From assembly GCA_964536415.1 (NCBI GenBank), contig CAZHXN010000071.1, positions 1 to 21,811 on the forward strand: DNA of 21,811 nt, in the 5' to 3' direction. A program made the position numbers and the translations under genes. The notes under the pieces are model-generated. The model was not told the DNA's origin. It saw nothing but the letters and a program-made list of their open reading frames with translations, and searched no databases. Positions 15,892 to 21,811 of the stretch are shown piece after piece; positions within the stretch are counted from its first letter, which is position 1; each line of letters starts with the position of its first letter. Source of the stretch: Trichothermofontia sp964536415 (GTDB taxonomy: Bacteria > Cyanobacteriota > Cyanobacteriia > B231).

Positions 15892-15930
15892 TTGAGATTG
15901 AAATTGAGATAAAGATGTTGAGATAAAGAT
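15892..15930. repeat. Short degenerate tandem repeat
   Basis: TTGAGATTGAAA is followed by TTGAGATAAAGATG and TTGAGATAAAGAT. It lies upstream of the secreted-protein gene and may be slippage-derived or a binding site. Confidence 0.5.
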
Positions 15931-16005
15931 TTTCAGGGATTCATGGGCATTTCACCGATCTGCTTGTAGGCTAGCAGTGTGTAGCTTCCGCCGGAGGACA
16001 CAAAA

Positions 16006-16335
16006 ATGAAGGCACCGTTCTGGATCTTAGTCATCACGTTCAGCCTAATGGGTTGGAGCTATCCTGCACTGGCTCAGGTAAATACCCCACGGTCTGGTCG
16101 CGATGCCGAACAACCAACTGAGACGGAGACGCCAATGGGGTCAGCCGCTGATTTGCTCGTGTACGATGCGGATTTATCAACGATCGATCTAGAGGTATCG
16201 CAACCCCCCAGTGGTCTCAACCTACCGAGTCAATCTGAATCGCCCATCGTCAGTCCGCATCAACCCAATACTTCTCTGATCTGGCTGCCCAACAACGAAG
16301 CCCCCAGTGATCGCCTTAACCTCAGTGGGTCGTAA
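16006..16335 (+). CDS. Small secreted hypothetical protein
   Basis: This 109-residue protein has a clear Sec signal peptide: MKAPFWILVITFSLMGWSYP followed by ALA-Q, with cleavage likely after residue 23. The mature part of about 86 residues is acidic, rich in Ser, Pro and Thr, and has no recognisable domain. A strong ribosome site GGAGGA at 15993-15998 sets the start. The likely location is the periplasm or outside the cell. The next gene follows after 49 bp on the same strand and may be co-transcribed. The function is unknown. Confidence 0.65.
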   Translation: MKAPFWILVITFSLMGWSYPALAQVNTPRSGRDAEQPTETETPMGSAADLLVYDADLSTIDLEVSQPPSGLNLPSQSESPIVSPHQPNTSLIWLPNNEAPSDRLNLSGS

Positions 16336-16384
16336 CCCTAACCGTTAAGACTATTTAGTTAAGTTAGTTAAGACCATTCAGATC

Positions 16385-16834
16385 ATGTTGCAGAAGCTTT
16401 GGCAGTGGCTCCGGCACGTGTGGCAACAGTGGCAGCGGTGGCTAGGGCGTCACCAAGCCGTTGAGATGCCTGTGTCCCAATTGCCGATATCCCTGTCCAC
16501 CCCGGCGCGATCGGATGCTGAATACGAGGCGTTATTTTTGCCCCTGTTAGAGAATCCAGACTTGACCTCCGGTCGCTTTAAGGGTTGGCTGATCAGTAAA
16601 AACTTGACCGAAGATGAATTAACTGACTGGTTACGTCGCTTTGGCGATCGCTTGCAACAGGCTCCCGATCAACATCAGGATTTAGCCCAGCGGCTCATGC
16701 ATTTTGGCACGATCGTTAATGGCCCAACGGCCCAAGTTGCATTCAAACTAGGCCAGTCTCTCTATATTCCTCCACCAGCGCCAGCCCCAGGAGAGTGGGA
16801 TGTCATTGAGGCCGTGTTTAAGGGGGAACGCTAG
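16385..16834 (+). CDS. Conserved cyanobacterial hypothetical protein
   Basis: This 149-residue protein has a Trp/Arg/Gln-rich amphipathic N-terminal helix (about 1-25), a Pro/Ser linker, and a helical domain from about 43 to 125: SDAEYEALFLPLLENP, then GWLISKNLTEDELTDWLRRF. That YEALFLxLLE ... WLxxKNLTExxLxxWLRRFGxRL pattern is one I recall from conserved cyanobacterial proteins, where it may be a protein-interaction module. The C-terminus is Pro-rich and ends EAVFKGER. No export signal is seen. It lies just upstream of rpmI-rplT, but a 176-bp gap separates them. Confidence 0.65.
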   Translation: MLQKLWQWLRHVWQQWQRWLGRHQAVEMPVSQLPISLSTPARSDAEYEALFLPLLENPDLTSGRFKGWLISKNLTEDELTDWLRRFGDRLQQAPDQHQDLAQRLMHFGTIVNGPTAQVAFKLGQSLYIPPPAPAPGEWDVIEAVFKGER

Positions 16835-16951
16835 GGTTGAACGGCTCAGGGGCCGTCCGTCGGGATGGGGGCATGGGTTCGGGGGATAGCTGCACCTCAA
16901 CCGGAATGCGCCGATAGTTGGCCACACGAGGGACTTGCAGGCATGACAGAC

Positions 16952-16981
16952 TTGCACGAACACGCTTATTTACAGTAGGAT
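16952..16981 (+). promoter_or_regulatory. Possible promoter of rpmI-rplT
   Basis: TTGCAC (16952-16957) and TAGGAT (16976-16981) are spaced by 18 bases, 30 bp ahead of the rpmI start. Neither box is close to consensus, so this is tentative. Confidence 0.3.
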
Positions 16982-17010
16982 TATAGACTGTGCTGAATTG
17001 GATCAGTCTG

Positions 17011-17208
17011 ATGCCCAAGCTAAAAACTCGTCGGGCGGCAGCAAAACGCTTCCAGGCAACTGGAAGCGGGAAAATTGCCCGCCGTAAAGCCAACCGCAAC
17101 CACCTGTTGCAAAAGAAGAGTCCTGCCCGTAAGCGTCGTCTCGGTGACATGGCCCTAGTGGACGTAACCAACGAAGAGAATGTGCGTTTGATGCTGCCCT
17201 ATTTGTAG
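17011..17208 (+). CDS. rpmI: Ribosomal protein L35 (bL35)
   Basis: This 65-residue, very basic protein of the large ribosomal subunit begins MPKLKTRRAAAKRFQATGSG, the classical bL35 start. A longer frame reaches a GTG at 16990, but its seven extra residues are not part of the family, so ATG 17011 is chosen. rplT follows after 82 bp. infC, their usual upstream partner in other bacteria, is absent from the preceding 1 kb, an arrangement also seen in other cyanobacteria. Confidence 0.96.
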   Translation: MPKLKTRRAAAKRFQATGSGKIARRKANRNHLLQKKSPARKRRLGDMALVDVTNEENVRLMLPYL

Positions 17209-17290
17209 GGGTCGATCGTCGGGATCGATCAGGGATTCTAGGGGTAGGGAGCAATTCGTTAAATTATCCATGTATTAGGCAATACCAACT

Positions 17291-17641
17291 ATGACACGGG
17301 TTAAACGCGGCAATGTTGCCCGCAAACGTCGTAAAAAAATTCTGAAGCTGGCGAAGGGATTTCGTGGCTCCCACTCGAAGCTATTCCGCACTGCTAACCA
17401 GCAGGTGATGAAGGCATTGCGCAATGCCTACCGCGATCGTCGCCGTCGTAAGCGGGATTTCCGTCGCCTCTGGATTGCTCGGATCAACGCAGCCTCGCGT
17501 CAGCATGGCATGAGCTACAGCCAACTGATCGGCAATCTGAAGAAGGCGGATGTGCAACTCAACCGCAAGATGTTGGCTGAATTGGCCGTACTCGACCCGG
17601 CTAGCTTTGAAAAGATCGTAGCGGTTGCGAGCCAGGGCTAG
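17291..17641 (+). CDS. rplT: Ribosomal protein L20 (bL20)
   Basis: This basic, helical protein of 116 residues is needed early in 50S assembly and binds 23S rRNA. MTRVKRGNVARKRRKKILKL and the later RDRRRRKRDFRRLWIARINA block are diagnostic. In some bacteria L20 represses its own operon through the leader RNA. The 82 bp before this gene contain a small stem, TCGATC with GATCGA, but I see no clear L20 binding mimic. A dispersed hairpin repeat lies 21 bp after the stop. Confidence 0.97.
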   Translation: MTRVKRGNVARKRRKKILKLAKGFRGSHSKLFRTANQQVMKALRNAYRDRRRRKRDFRRLWIARINAASRQHGMSYSQLIGNLKKADVQLNRKMLAELAVLDPASFEKIVAVASQG

Positions 17642-17658
17642 CGGCTAGTGACAGCCTA

Positions 17659-17753
17659 GTAGGTTGGGTCAAACGCAGTGCGACCCAACCAATTTCCCAT
17701 AGCAACTCTCCAATGCCGTTGCGTTGGGCCTCGCCCACTCGACACCAACCTAC
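17659..17753 (+). repeat. Dispersed hairpin repeat, copy 2
   Basis: GGTTGGGTC (17662-17670) and GACCCAACC (17682-17690) form a perfect 9-bp stem with an 11-base loop. An outer pair, GTAGGTTGG (17659-17667) and CCAACCTAC (17745-17753), bounds the element. It is the same family as 15148-15223 in the opposite orientation. It lies just after rplT and may serve as its terminator. Confidence 0.65.
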
Positions 17754-17821
17754 GCAAGTTTAAATCGATTCAAGCATACGGTTGGCTTTTGTCCGCGAGA
17801 GCAGAGAGGGGGACAGAAAGC

Positions 17822-17944
17822 CTAGAAAGTAGAGAAGGCAAGCTCTATCACCCGCTCTCCTCGGGGAGCCTCGCCGAGAATCCAGGCAGCGATGCGGTCT
17901 GGGTAGTTTTCAGCGAGGCGTTTGCAGAGAGGGTCGAAGGGCAT
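17822..17944 (-). pseudogene. Broken 5' end of a probable Rpn-family (PD-(D/E)XK) nuclease gene
   Basis: On the minus strand an ATG at 17944 opens MPFDPLCKRLAENYP, continues to AAWILGEAPRGERVIEL, and then meets a stop after 40 residues. This matches the N-terminal pattern MxFDxLCKxLxExYPxxFAxWLLG of cyanobacterial Rpn-like recombination-promoting nucleases, which normally continue with a conserved ELSLEPIRADS block. That block and the rest of the 250-300 residue protein are missing, and the last residues (AFSTF) look out of frame. The fragment starts 16 bp after the purF stop. The family assignment rests on about 30 residues. The alternative is a chance frame. Confidence 0.5.
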
Positions 17945-17960
17945 AGAGTTGCTGCCGCAA

Positions 17961-19529
17961 CTACACGGTCATTGCCGGGATTTTCTCCAGGATGAGCTTC
18001 GATCGCTGCAAGGGTTCGGGGACCGGGACCGGATAGTTGCCATTAAAGCAGGCCGTGCAGAAGTGTTCTGGATCATCCTGAGTTGCCTTCAGCATCCCCT
18101 CCTCAGACAAGTAGGCCAGACTGTCCACCTCAATTTGTTGCGCAATGTCTGCCACCGATCGCGTCGCCGCAATCAGTTGATCTTGGTTGTCCGTATCAAT
18201 GCCATAGAAACAGGGATGGGTGACAGGTGGCGATGAGATGCGCATGTGAACTTCCGTAGCCCCCGCTTCCCGTAAAGCTTTCACAATTTTGCGGCTGGTA
18301 GTGCCCCGCACGATCGAGTCATCCACCAGGATCACCCGTTTCCCCTGGAGGACATCCCGCAGAGGGTTAAGCTTCATGCGAATGCCTTTTTCCCGCATGG
18401 ATTGGGTGGGTTGGATGAAGGTACGACCCACATAGCGGTTTTTGATCAAACCTTCGGCGTAGGGAATGCCCGATTCTTGGGAAAAACCGATCGCGGCAGG
18501 TACCCCCGAATCAGGTACCGCAATCACTATATCGGCATCCACCGTTGATTCCCGCGCCAACTGGCGTCCTAGGTGCATCCGATAGTTGTAGAGGCTTTCC
18601 CCCTGCATGATGCTATCGGGACGGGCAAAGTAGATCATCTCGAAAATACAGAGCTTGGGCTGGGGTTGGGCCACCCAATGGAACGAAGCCAATCCGGCTT
18701 CCGTAATCCACACCATCTCGCCCGGTTCCACATCCCGCAGATATTCCGCCCCGATGATGTCTAGGGCACAGGTTTCCGACGCTAGCACATAGGCCGGAGC
18801 CTGATTCAGTTCCCCCTGGCTCAGCGTGCCAATCACTAAGGGTCGAATTCCGTTGGGATCACGGGTCCCGATTAACCCGGCGGGGGTCCCGATCACGAGG
18901 CTAAAAGCCCCCCGACATTGGTTAAACGCACTGATCGCTCCCTCTAGCCAATCCTTGCCGCTATCCACCTCTTGGGCGATCGTCAGGGCGATTAATTCTG
19001 AATCCGTCGTCGTTTTCAGGTCACACTGCTGTTGCTCTAGTTGGGTCCGCAGGTCGGTGGTATTCACCAGGTTGCCATTGTGGGCCAGGGCGAGGGCACC
19101 AAGGTGCGTTTCCACGATCGCCGGTTGGGCATTGGCAATCCGGCTCGATCCCGTGGTCGAATAGCGGGTATGGCCCACCGCTAAATTTCCTGGCAAGGTT
19201 TTGAGGATCGTTTCACTAAACACCTGGGAAACCAGACCCATATCCTTGTGGACGTAGATCCGGGTTGACGCTGAGCCGATCGTATCAAAGGTAGCAATGC
19301 CCGCCGATTCCTGACCCCGGTGCTGCAAGGCATACAGGCCAAAGTAGGTCAGGGTTGCCACATCCTCCCCAGGGGCATAGACCCCAAACACGCCGCAGGC
19401 TTCTTCCGGTTTATCGGCGCGATGCTCCGGTTGAGGGGTTACGCAAATGGATGCGGGTAGAGAATGGAGGGTGCGATCGGGGAGCTTCTCTGGCGAAGAG
19501 GCGACGTAAACAGGCTGATGAGGCATCAT
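17961..19529 (-). CDS. purF: Amidophosphoribosyltransferase PurF
   Basis: PurF makes 5-phosphoribosylamine from PRPP and glutamine, the first committed step of purine synthesis. The N-terminal nucleophile domain should be processed before Cys45 in EEACGVFGVY, so residues 1-44 are a propeptide, longer than in Bacillus. HTRYSTTG near 119 and HNGNLVN near 150 belong to the glutaminase site. The PRPP loop VDDSIVRGTT is at about 402-411. Cysteines 254, 440, 491 and 494 correspond to the four ligands of the [4Fe-4S] cluster in Bacillus-type enzymes, so this one is probably oxygen-sensitive. The length of 522 residues is normal with the propeptide. No operon partner is seen. Confidence 0.97.
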   Translation of the reverse strand: MMPHQPVYVASSPEKLPDRTLHSLPASICVTPQPEHRADKPEEACGVFGVYAPGEDVATLTYFGLYALQHRGQESAGIATFDTIGSASTRIYVHKDMGLVSQVFSETILKTLPGNLAVGHTRYSTTGSSRIANAQPAIVETHLGALALAHNGNLVNTTDLRTQLEQQQCDLKTTTDSELIALTIAQEVDSGKDWLEGAISAFNQCRGAFSLVIGTPAGLIGTRDPNGIRPLVIGTLSQGELNQAPAYVLASETCALDIIGAEYLRDVEPGEMVWITEAGLASFHWVAQPQPKLCIFEMIYFARPDSIMQGESLYNYRMHLGRQLARESTVDADIVIAVPDSGVPAAIGFSQESGIPYAEGLIKNRYVGRTFIQPTQSMREKGIRMKLNPLRDVLQGKRVILVDDSIVRGTTSRKIVKALREAGATEVHMRISSPPVTHPCFYGIDTDNQDQLIAATRSVADIAQQIEVDSLAYLSEEGMLKATQDDPEHFCTACFNGNYPVPVPEPLQRSKLILEKIPAMTV

Positions 19530-19979
19530 AGATTTAGGGTTAGGGCGTTAAGAGCAAAAATTGGGCAAAGATGCAGTGGGTAATGGGACAGGTTGCCTGA
19601 CAGGGTACCGTCGATCGGCGTGACTCACAATCAACCTAGGTGGGGCAACGGCTTTGCTGTCCCTCCCTCGGCAGACCAGCAAACACGACCTGGGACCTTG
19701 CTTCCATTGTCGCTCCTAAAGCCAGTGGAGGACAGTCTCGCAAGCCAAGCAGCCACACTGGCGTGGTGGGTAGCAAAATCGGTATTGCTGGGGGTGTCGC
19801 CGGGGGTGTCGCCAGGATTGTTAAGCCATACTTAAAGTTATCGTTTTTAACGTTAACCTGAGGTTAGTGATTTTCGCTACTGTTTTGGCGGCCATGCCTG
19901 CGGGGCGGAGCTAGGTTACAAAATTTTATATTTCCGGAACATAACCCAATTTTGATGTGTCTGGGTGAGGATAAAAAAA
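19530..19979. other. Upstream region of purF, no protein gene seen
   Basis: This gap should contain the purF promoter on the minus strand and that of the candidate RNA at 19980 on the plus strand. Two tandem copies of GGGGGTGTCGCC lie at 19790-19813. An AT-rich part near 19840-19960 is the likeliest promoter area. Short plus-strand frames here have no family features. Confidence 0.4.
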
Positions 19980-20009
19980 GGCGGTCAACGCTACGAGCGC
20001 TTAACCGCC
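19973..20009 (-). terminator. Probable terminator of the HAD hydrolase gene
   Basis: On the minus strand GGCGGT...ACCGCC (20009-19980), extended inside by GCG/CGC, is followed by seven T residues. It lies about 90 bp after the stop at 20099. The same stem is the 5' hairpin of the plus-strand RNA candidate, so it may serve both. Confidence 0.55.
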
Positions 20010-20052
20010 ACTCTTCTCACAACAACACCCGCCCATTTTGGCGGGTTTTTTT
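19980..20052 (+). ncRNA. Candidate small RNA with Yfr1-like architecture
   Basis: Over 73 bases the plus strand shows a stem-loop closed by GGCGGT and ACCGCC (19980-20009), a single-stranded pyrimidine-rich stretch ACTCTTCTCACAACAACA (20010-20027), and a terminator stem with seven T residues. Cyanobacterial Yfr1 has the same order, with the near-invariant ACUCCUCACAC between the stems. Here the motif is close but not identical. An A-rich ATAAAAAAA lies just before the first stem and could be part of the -10 region. No plus-strand gene lies upstream for this terminator to serve. It could also be only two back-to-back terminators. Confidence 0.45.
20028..20052 (+). terminator. Strong plus-strand rho-independent terminator
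   Basis: CCCGCC and GGCGGG with a six-base loop CATTTT are followed directly by seven T residues. The nearest upstream plus-strand protein gene is rplT, 2.4 kb away, so the terminator needs a noncoding transcript to explain it. Confidence 0.75.
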
Positions 20053-20098
20053 ATAAACGGCTATGGCTGCGGCTCAGTAATTTTGTCGCGGGGGCCAA

Positions 20099-20800
20099 TT
20101 ATCGCTGGAGCCAAAATGCCCGTAGCCCTGCCTGCTGGGCACCCTGGTAATCAGCGCAGTAGCTGTCGCCAATATGAATGGCCTCAGCGGCGGGACAGTT
20201 ATGCTTCTGGAGGGCGATCGCGAACACTTGGGGATCGGGTTTGGCTGCCCCGGCTGCGGTGGAAATGGTGACGGTGGTAAAAAATTCCGCTAGCCCTAGG
20301 GCGTCCAGGACCGCAAAGAGGCGCGAATCAAAATTGGATAGCACCCCCAGTTGAATTCCGGCCTCCCGCCACTGGGTCAAGGTTGCTGGGACTTCCGGAT
20401 AGACAAACCAGGGCTGGGCAGTGGCAAAGTGGTCATAGAGCGCCTGGAAGAAGGCATCAAAGTCCTGGAACTGGTCGAGGTAACCGGCCTGCCCGAAGGT
20501 TTCAATGGCAAGGGTTTGCCACCATTGGAACTCCTGTTGGGAGAGGCTACCCGGCTCAACCCCTGGGAAGGCCATCGGGGGGGCAGCGGCAAAAGCTTGG
20601 AAAAAGGAACGATCGAGGGTAGCTGCCTCTGCTTCAACGCCAAAAATACGGGCTACCTGGCAATAAACGTCACCAACGCTCCCCTGAACACCAAACAGCG
20701 TACCGACGGCATCGAGGAGAATAACAGGCGGTAGGTCGGGGGTATCCGCCAGGGCGCGATCGAGGCTAGGAATTGTGTGCAGTAAGGAATCGTGACTCAT
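20099..20800 (-). CDS. HAD-like hydrolase
   Basis: This is a haloacid dehalogenase-fold enzyme of 233 residues. Motif I is LLDAVGTLF with nucleophile Asp30, motif II LSNFD, motif III KPDPQVF, and motif IV HIGDSYCADYQGA. The position two after the nucleophile is Val instead of the Asp typical of phosphatases, as also seen in dehalogenase-like and HDHD3-like members, so activity cannot be assumed. The substrate is unknown. The frame extends to a TTG at 20812, but ATG 20800 has GAAGG just before it and is preferred. Three copies of a CTTTGCCCCATT motif lie just upstream. A minus-strand terminator follows. Confidence 0.82.
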   Translation of the reverse strand: MSHDSLLHTIPSLDRALADTPDLPPVILLDAVGTLFGVQGSVGDVYCQVARIFGVEAEAATLDRSFFQAFAAAPPMAFPGVEPGSLSQQEFQWWQTLAIETFGQAGYLDQFQDFDAFFQALYDHFATAQPWFVYPEVPATLTQWREAGIQLGVLSNFDSRLFAVLDALGLAEFFTTVTISTAAGAAKPDPQVFAIALQKHNCPAAEAIHIGDSYCADYQGAQQAGLRAFWLQR

Positions 20801-20814
20801 AGCCTTCAACAATT

Positions 20815-20850
20815 AATGGGGCAAAGTAATGGGGCAAAGAATGGGGCAAG
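20815..20850. repeat. Three near-perfect 12-bp tandem repeats in the leader of the HAD gene
   Basis: AATGGGGCAAAG occurs at 20815-20826 and 20828-20839, and AATGGGGCAAG at 20840-20850. The repeats lie 15-50 bp ahead of the ATG on the minus strand, so they would be in the mRNA leader or core promoter. Confidence 0.7.
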
Positions 20851-20870
20851 GGAGCCAGCGATCGGAAAAA

Positions 20871-20934
20871 GTAGGGACGGGTTGCCAAACAACCTACCAG
20901 CTAACCGACCCTCTCTATATAAACCCGCCCCTAC
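20871..20934. repeat. Palindromic intergenic repeat
   Basis: GTAGGGACGGGTT (20871-20883) and AACCCGCCCCTAC (20922-20934) pair at 12 of 13 positions around a 38-base loop. Elements with GTAGGGGCGGGTT arms are frequent dispersed repeats in cyanobacterial genomes, as far as I recall. Confidence 0.6.
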
Positions 20935-20989
20935 CAACCATACGGAAACCAGACAAGTCAGTAGGGAATGGGGCCAGCCATTAGGAAAC

Positions 20990-21012
20990 GAGGCAGGCAT
21001 CTCGCCTGTCTC
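20990..21012 (-). terminator. Hairpin after the SPFH gene
   Basis: GAGGCAGGC and GCCTGTCTC pair at 8 of 9 positions with a 5-base loop, 17 bp after the SPFH stop on the minus strand. No T-tract follows, so it may be a dispersed palindrome acting as a weak terminator. Confidence 0.4.
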
Positions 21013-21028
21013 ACGGGTGATGTGCTTG

Positions 21029-21811
21029 CTATTGGGCAGCCGCGTTGAGGTTAAACAAAAACGGCACACTGCTCTTGGTATCACCGTTGAGTACGAGAAC
21101 CTTGGGCATTTGGGCACCCCCCTGCTTCCAGGCTTCGATCGCCTCCTTTTGGAGGACCAATTCACCCCCTTGGGCCTTGAGGGTTTCCGCTAGCAGGCGT
21201 TGGGCTTCGGCTTTCCCCTTGGCCCGGTTCACCTCAGCCAGGGCTTCCTGCTCCGCCTGTTGGGCCACATAGACTGCCCGTTGGGCCTGCTGCTCGGCAA
21301 TTTGTTTTTCTTCTACTGCCCGTGTAAAGTCTTTGGAAAAATTCAGGTCAATGACGCTAGTATCCAACACAATCACAGCATATTTTTCGAGACGTTCACT
21401 CAGGGCGTCATCGAAGTCCTGTTTCAGTTCCGTGCGCTGGGTGATGGCTTCTTCAGCAGTACGCTTGGCAGCGGCGATTTTGAAGGATTCCTGGGTCTGG
21501 GGGGCAATAATCTTAGAGACGAGATTTTGCAAGGTACCTTGGGTACGGCGAATTTGTACAACCTGCGTAGGATCAAGCCGGAAATTAATCGCGAAGCTAG
21601 CCGTCAGATCCTGGAGGTCTCGTGTTGCACTCTGGGCTGGTACTTCAAACTTTTGGACCGTGACATCGTACACATCAACAGTAGCCACCAAAGGGGGCTT
21701 AAAGTGGATACCTTCCAGCAGGGCACCATCCCTGGCTTTGCCCAAAATACTCAAGACGCCTGCCTCACCGGGGTGGATGATCACAAAAGAATTGAGTCCG
21801 AGGATGAGCAG
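21029..21811 (-). CDS. SPFH/Band 7 (prohibitin-type) membrane protein, 5' partial
   Basis: The frame is open to the window edge and begins inside a hydrophobic segment (LLILGLNSFV), the likely single N-terminal membrane helix. A prohibitin-like SPFH domain follows: PGEAGVLSILGKARDGALLEGIHFKPP, read here in two parts as PGEAGVLSILG and LLEGIHFKPP, then a long charged helical part with EEKQIAEQQAQRAVYVAQQAE and repeated Ala/Glu/Gln heptads, which should form a coiled coil. Such proteins oligomerise into ring or cage scaffolds on membranes and modulate proteases such as FtsH; in cyanobacteria they occur in plasma and thylakoid membranes. The C-terminus ends FLFNLNAAAQ. About 10-20 N-terminal residues are missing. 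Confidence 0.88.
   Translation of the reverse strand: MLILGLNSFVIIHPGEAGVLSILGKARDGALLEGIHFKPPLVATVDVYDVTVQKFEVPAQSATRDLQDLTASFAINFRLDPTQVVQIRRTQGTLQNLVSKIIAPQTQESFKIAAAKRTAEEAITQRTELKQDFDDALSERLEKYAVIVLDTSVIDLNFSKDFTRAVEEKQIAEQQAQRAVYVAQQAEQEALAEVNRAKGKAEAQRLLAETLKAQGGELVLQKEAIEAWKQGGAQMPKVLVLNGDTKSSVPFLFNLNAAAQ

Noticed and set aside
16990..17208. Longer start for L35 at 16990
   Set aside because: The extra seven residues are not part of bL35 proteins, which begin MPKLKT at 17011.
1..21811. tRNA or rRNA genes
   Set aside because: I looked for T-loop-like GTTCGA motifs in context and conserved rRNA segments. The few matches, such as near 7833 and 18841, lack acceptor stems.

Overview
The window is cyanobacterial chromosome. 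More than a dozen GCGATCGC (HIP1) octamers are scattered through it. The gene set fits too: acpP-fabF-transketolase in the order often seen in cyanobacteria, a PurF with a propeptide ahead of its catalytic Cys, several small proteins of cyanobacterial type, and a relB-like antitoxin of a kind common in filamentous cyanobacteria. I cannot place the genus. Most of the window is moderately GC-rich; about 972-6060 is visibly AT-richer.

Layout. 1-975 is the C-terminal half of a class B penicillin-binding protein (PBP2 type). 978-6053 is an AT-rich block of two very large convergent proteins overlapping by 9 bp at their stops: a glycosyltransferase-methyltransferase-TPR protein, and a four-module protein (DUF268, class I methyltransferase, glycosyltransferase-like, FkbM methyltransferase). 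Together they look like a surface-glycan modification locus. 6207-8044 holds a TonB-architecture membrane-anchored protein with a Fur-box-like palindrome upstream, a decayed copy of its gene end, and a toxin-antitoxin pair whose toxin has been destroyed. 8242-14137 is a minus-strand housekeeping run: acpP, fabF, transketolase, a nitrilase-family amidase and mutY. The last two are 3 bp apart and probably co-transcribed.

14138-16005 is gene-poor. It holds three 66-nt degenerate repeats, three perfect 15-nt repeats, a dispersed hairpin repeat, a MITE with an 8-bp target duplication, and two conserved small proteins. 16006-17641 holds a small secreted protein, a cytosolic hypothetical, and rpmI-rplT. 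17642-17960 holds a second copy of the dispersed hairpin and the broken 5' end of a probable Rpn-family nuclease gene. purF (17961-19529, minus) is followed by about 570 bp without a protein gene, in which I see a candidate small RNA with Yfr1-like architecture (19980-20052). The window ends with a HAD hydrolase and an SPFH/prohibitin-type membrane protein that runs off the edge.

Most worth following up: the four-module protein, the Yfr1-like RNA, the toxin deleted across a repeated Arg-Ala-Leu, the ISL3-like MITE, and the Fur-like palindrome before the TonB-like gene. All calls come from reading the sequence and from family knowledge; no search was run.
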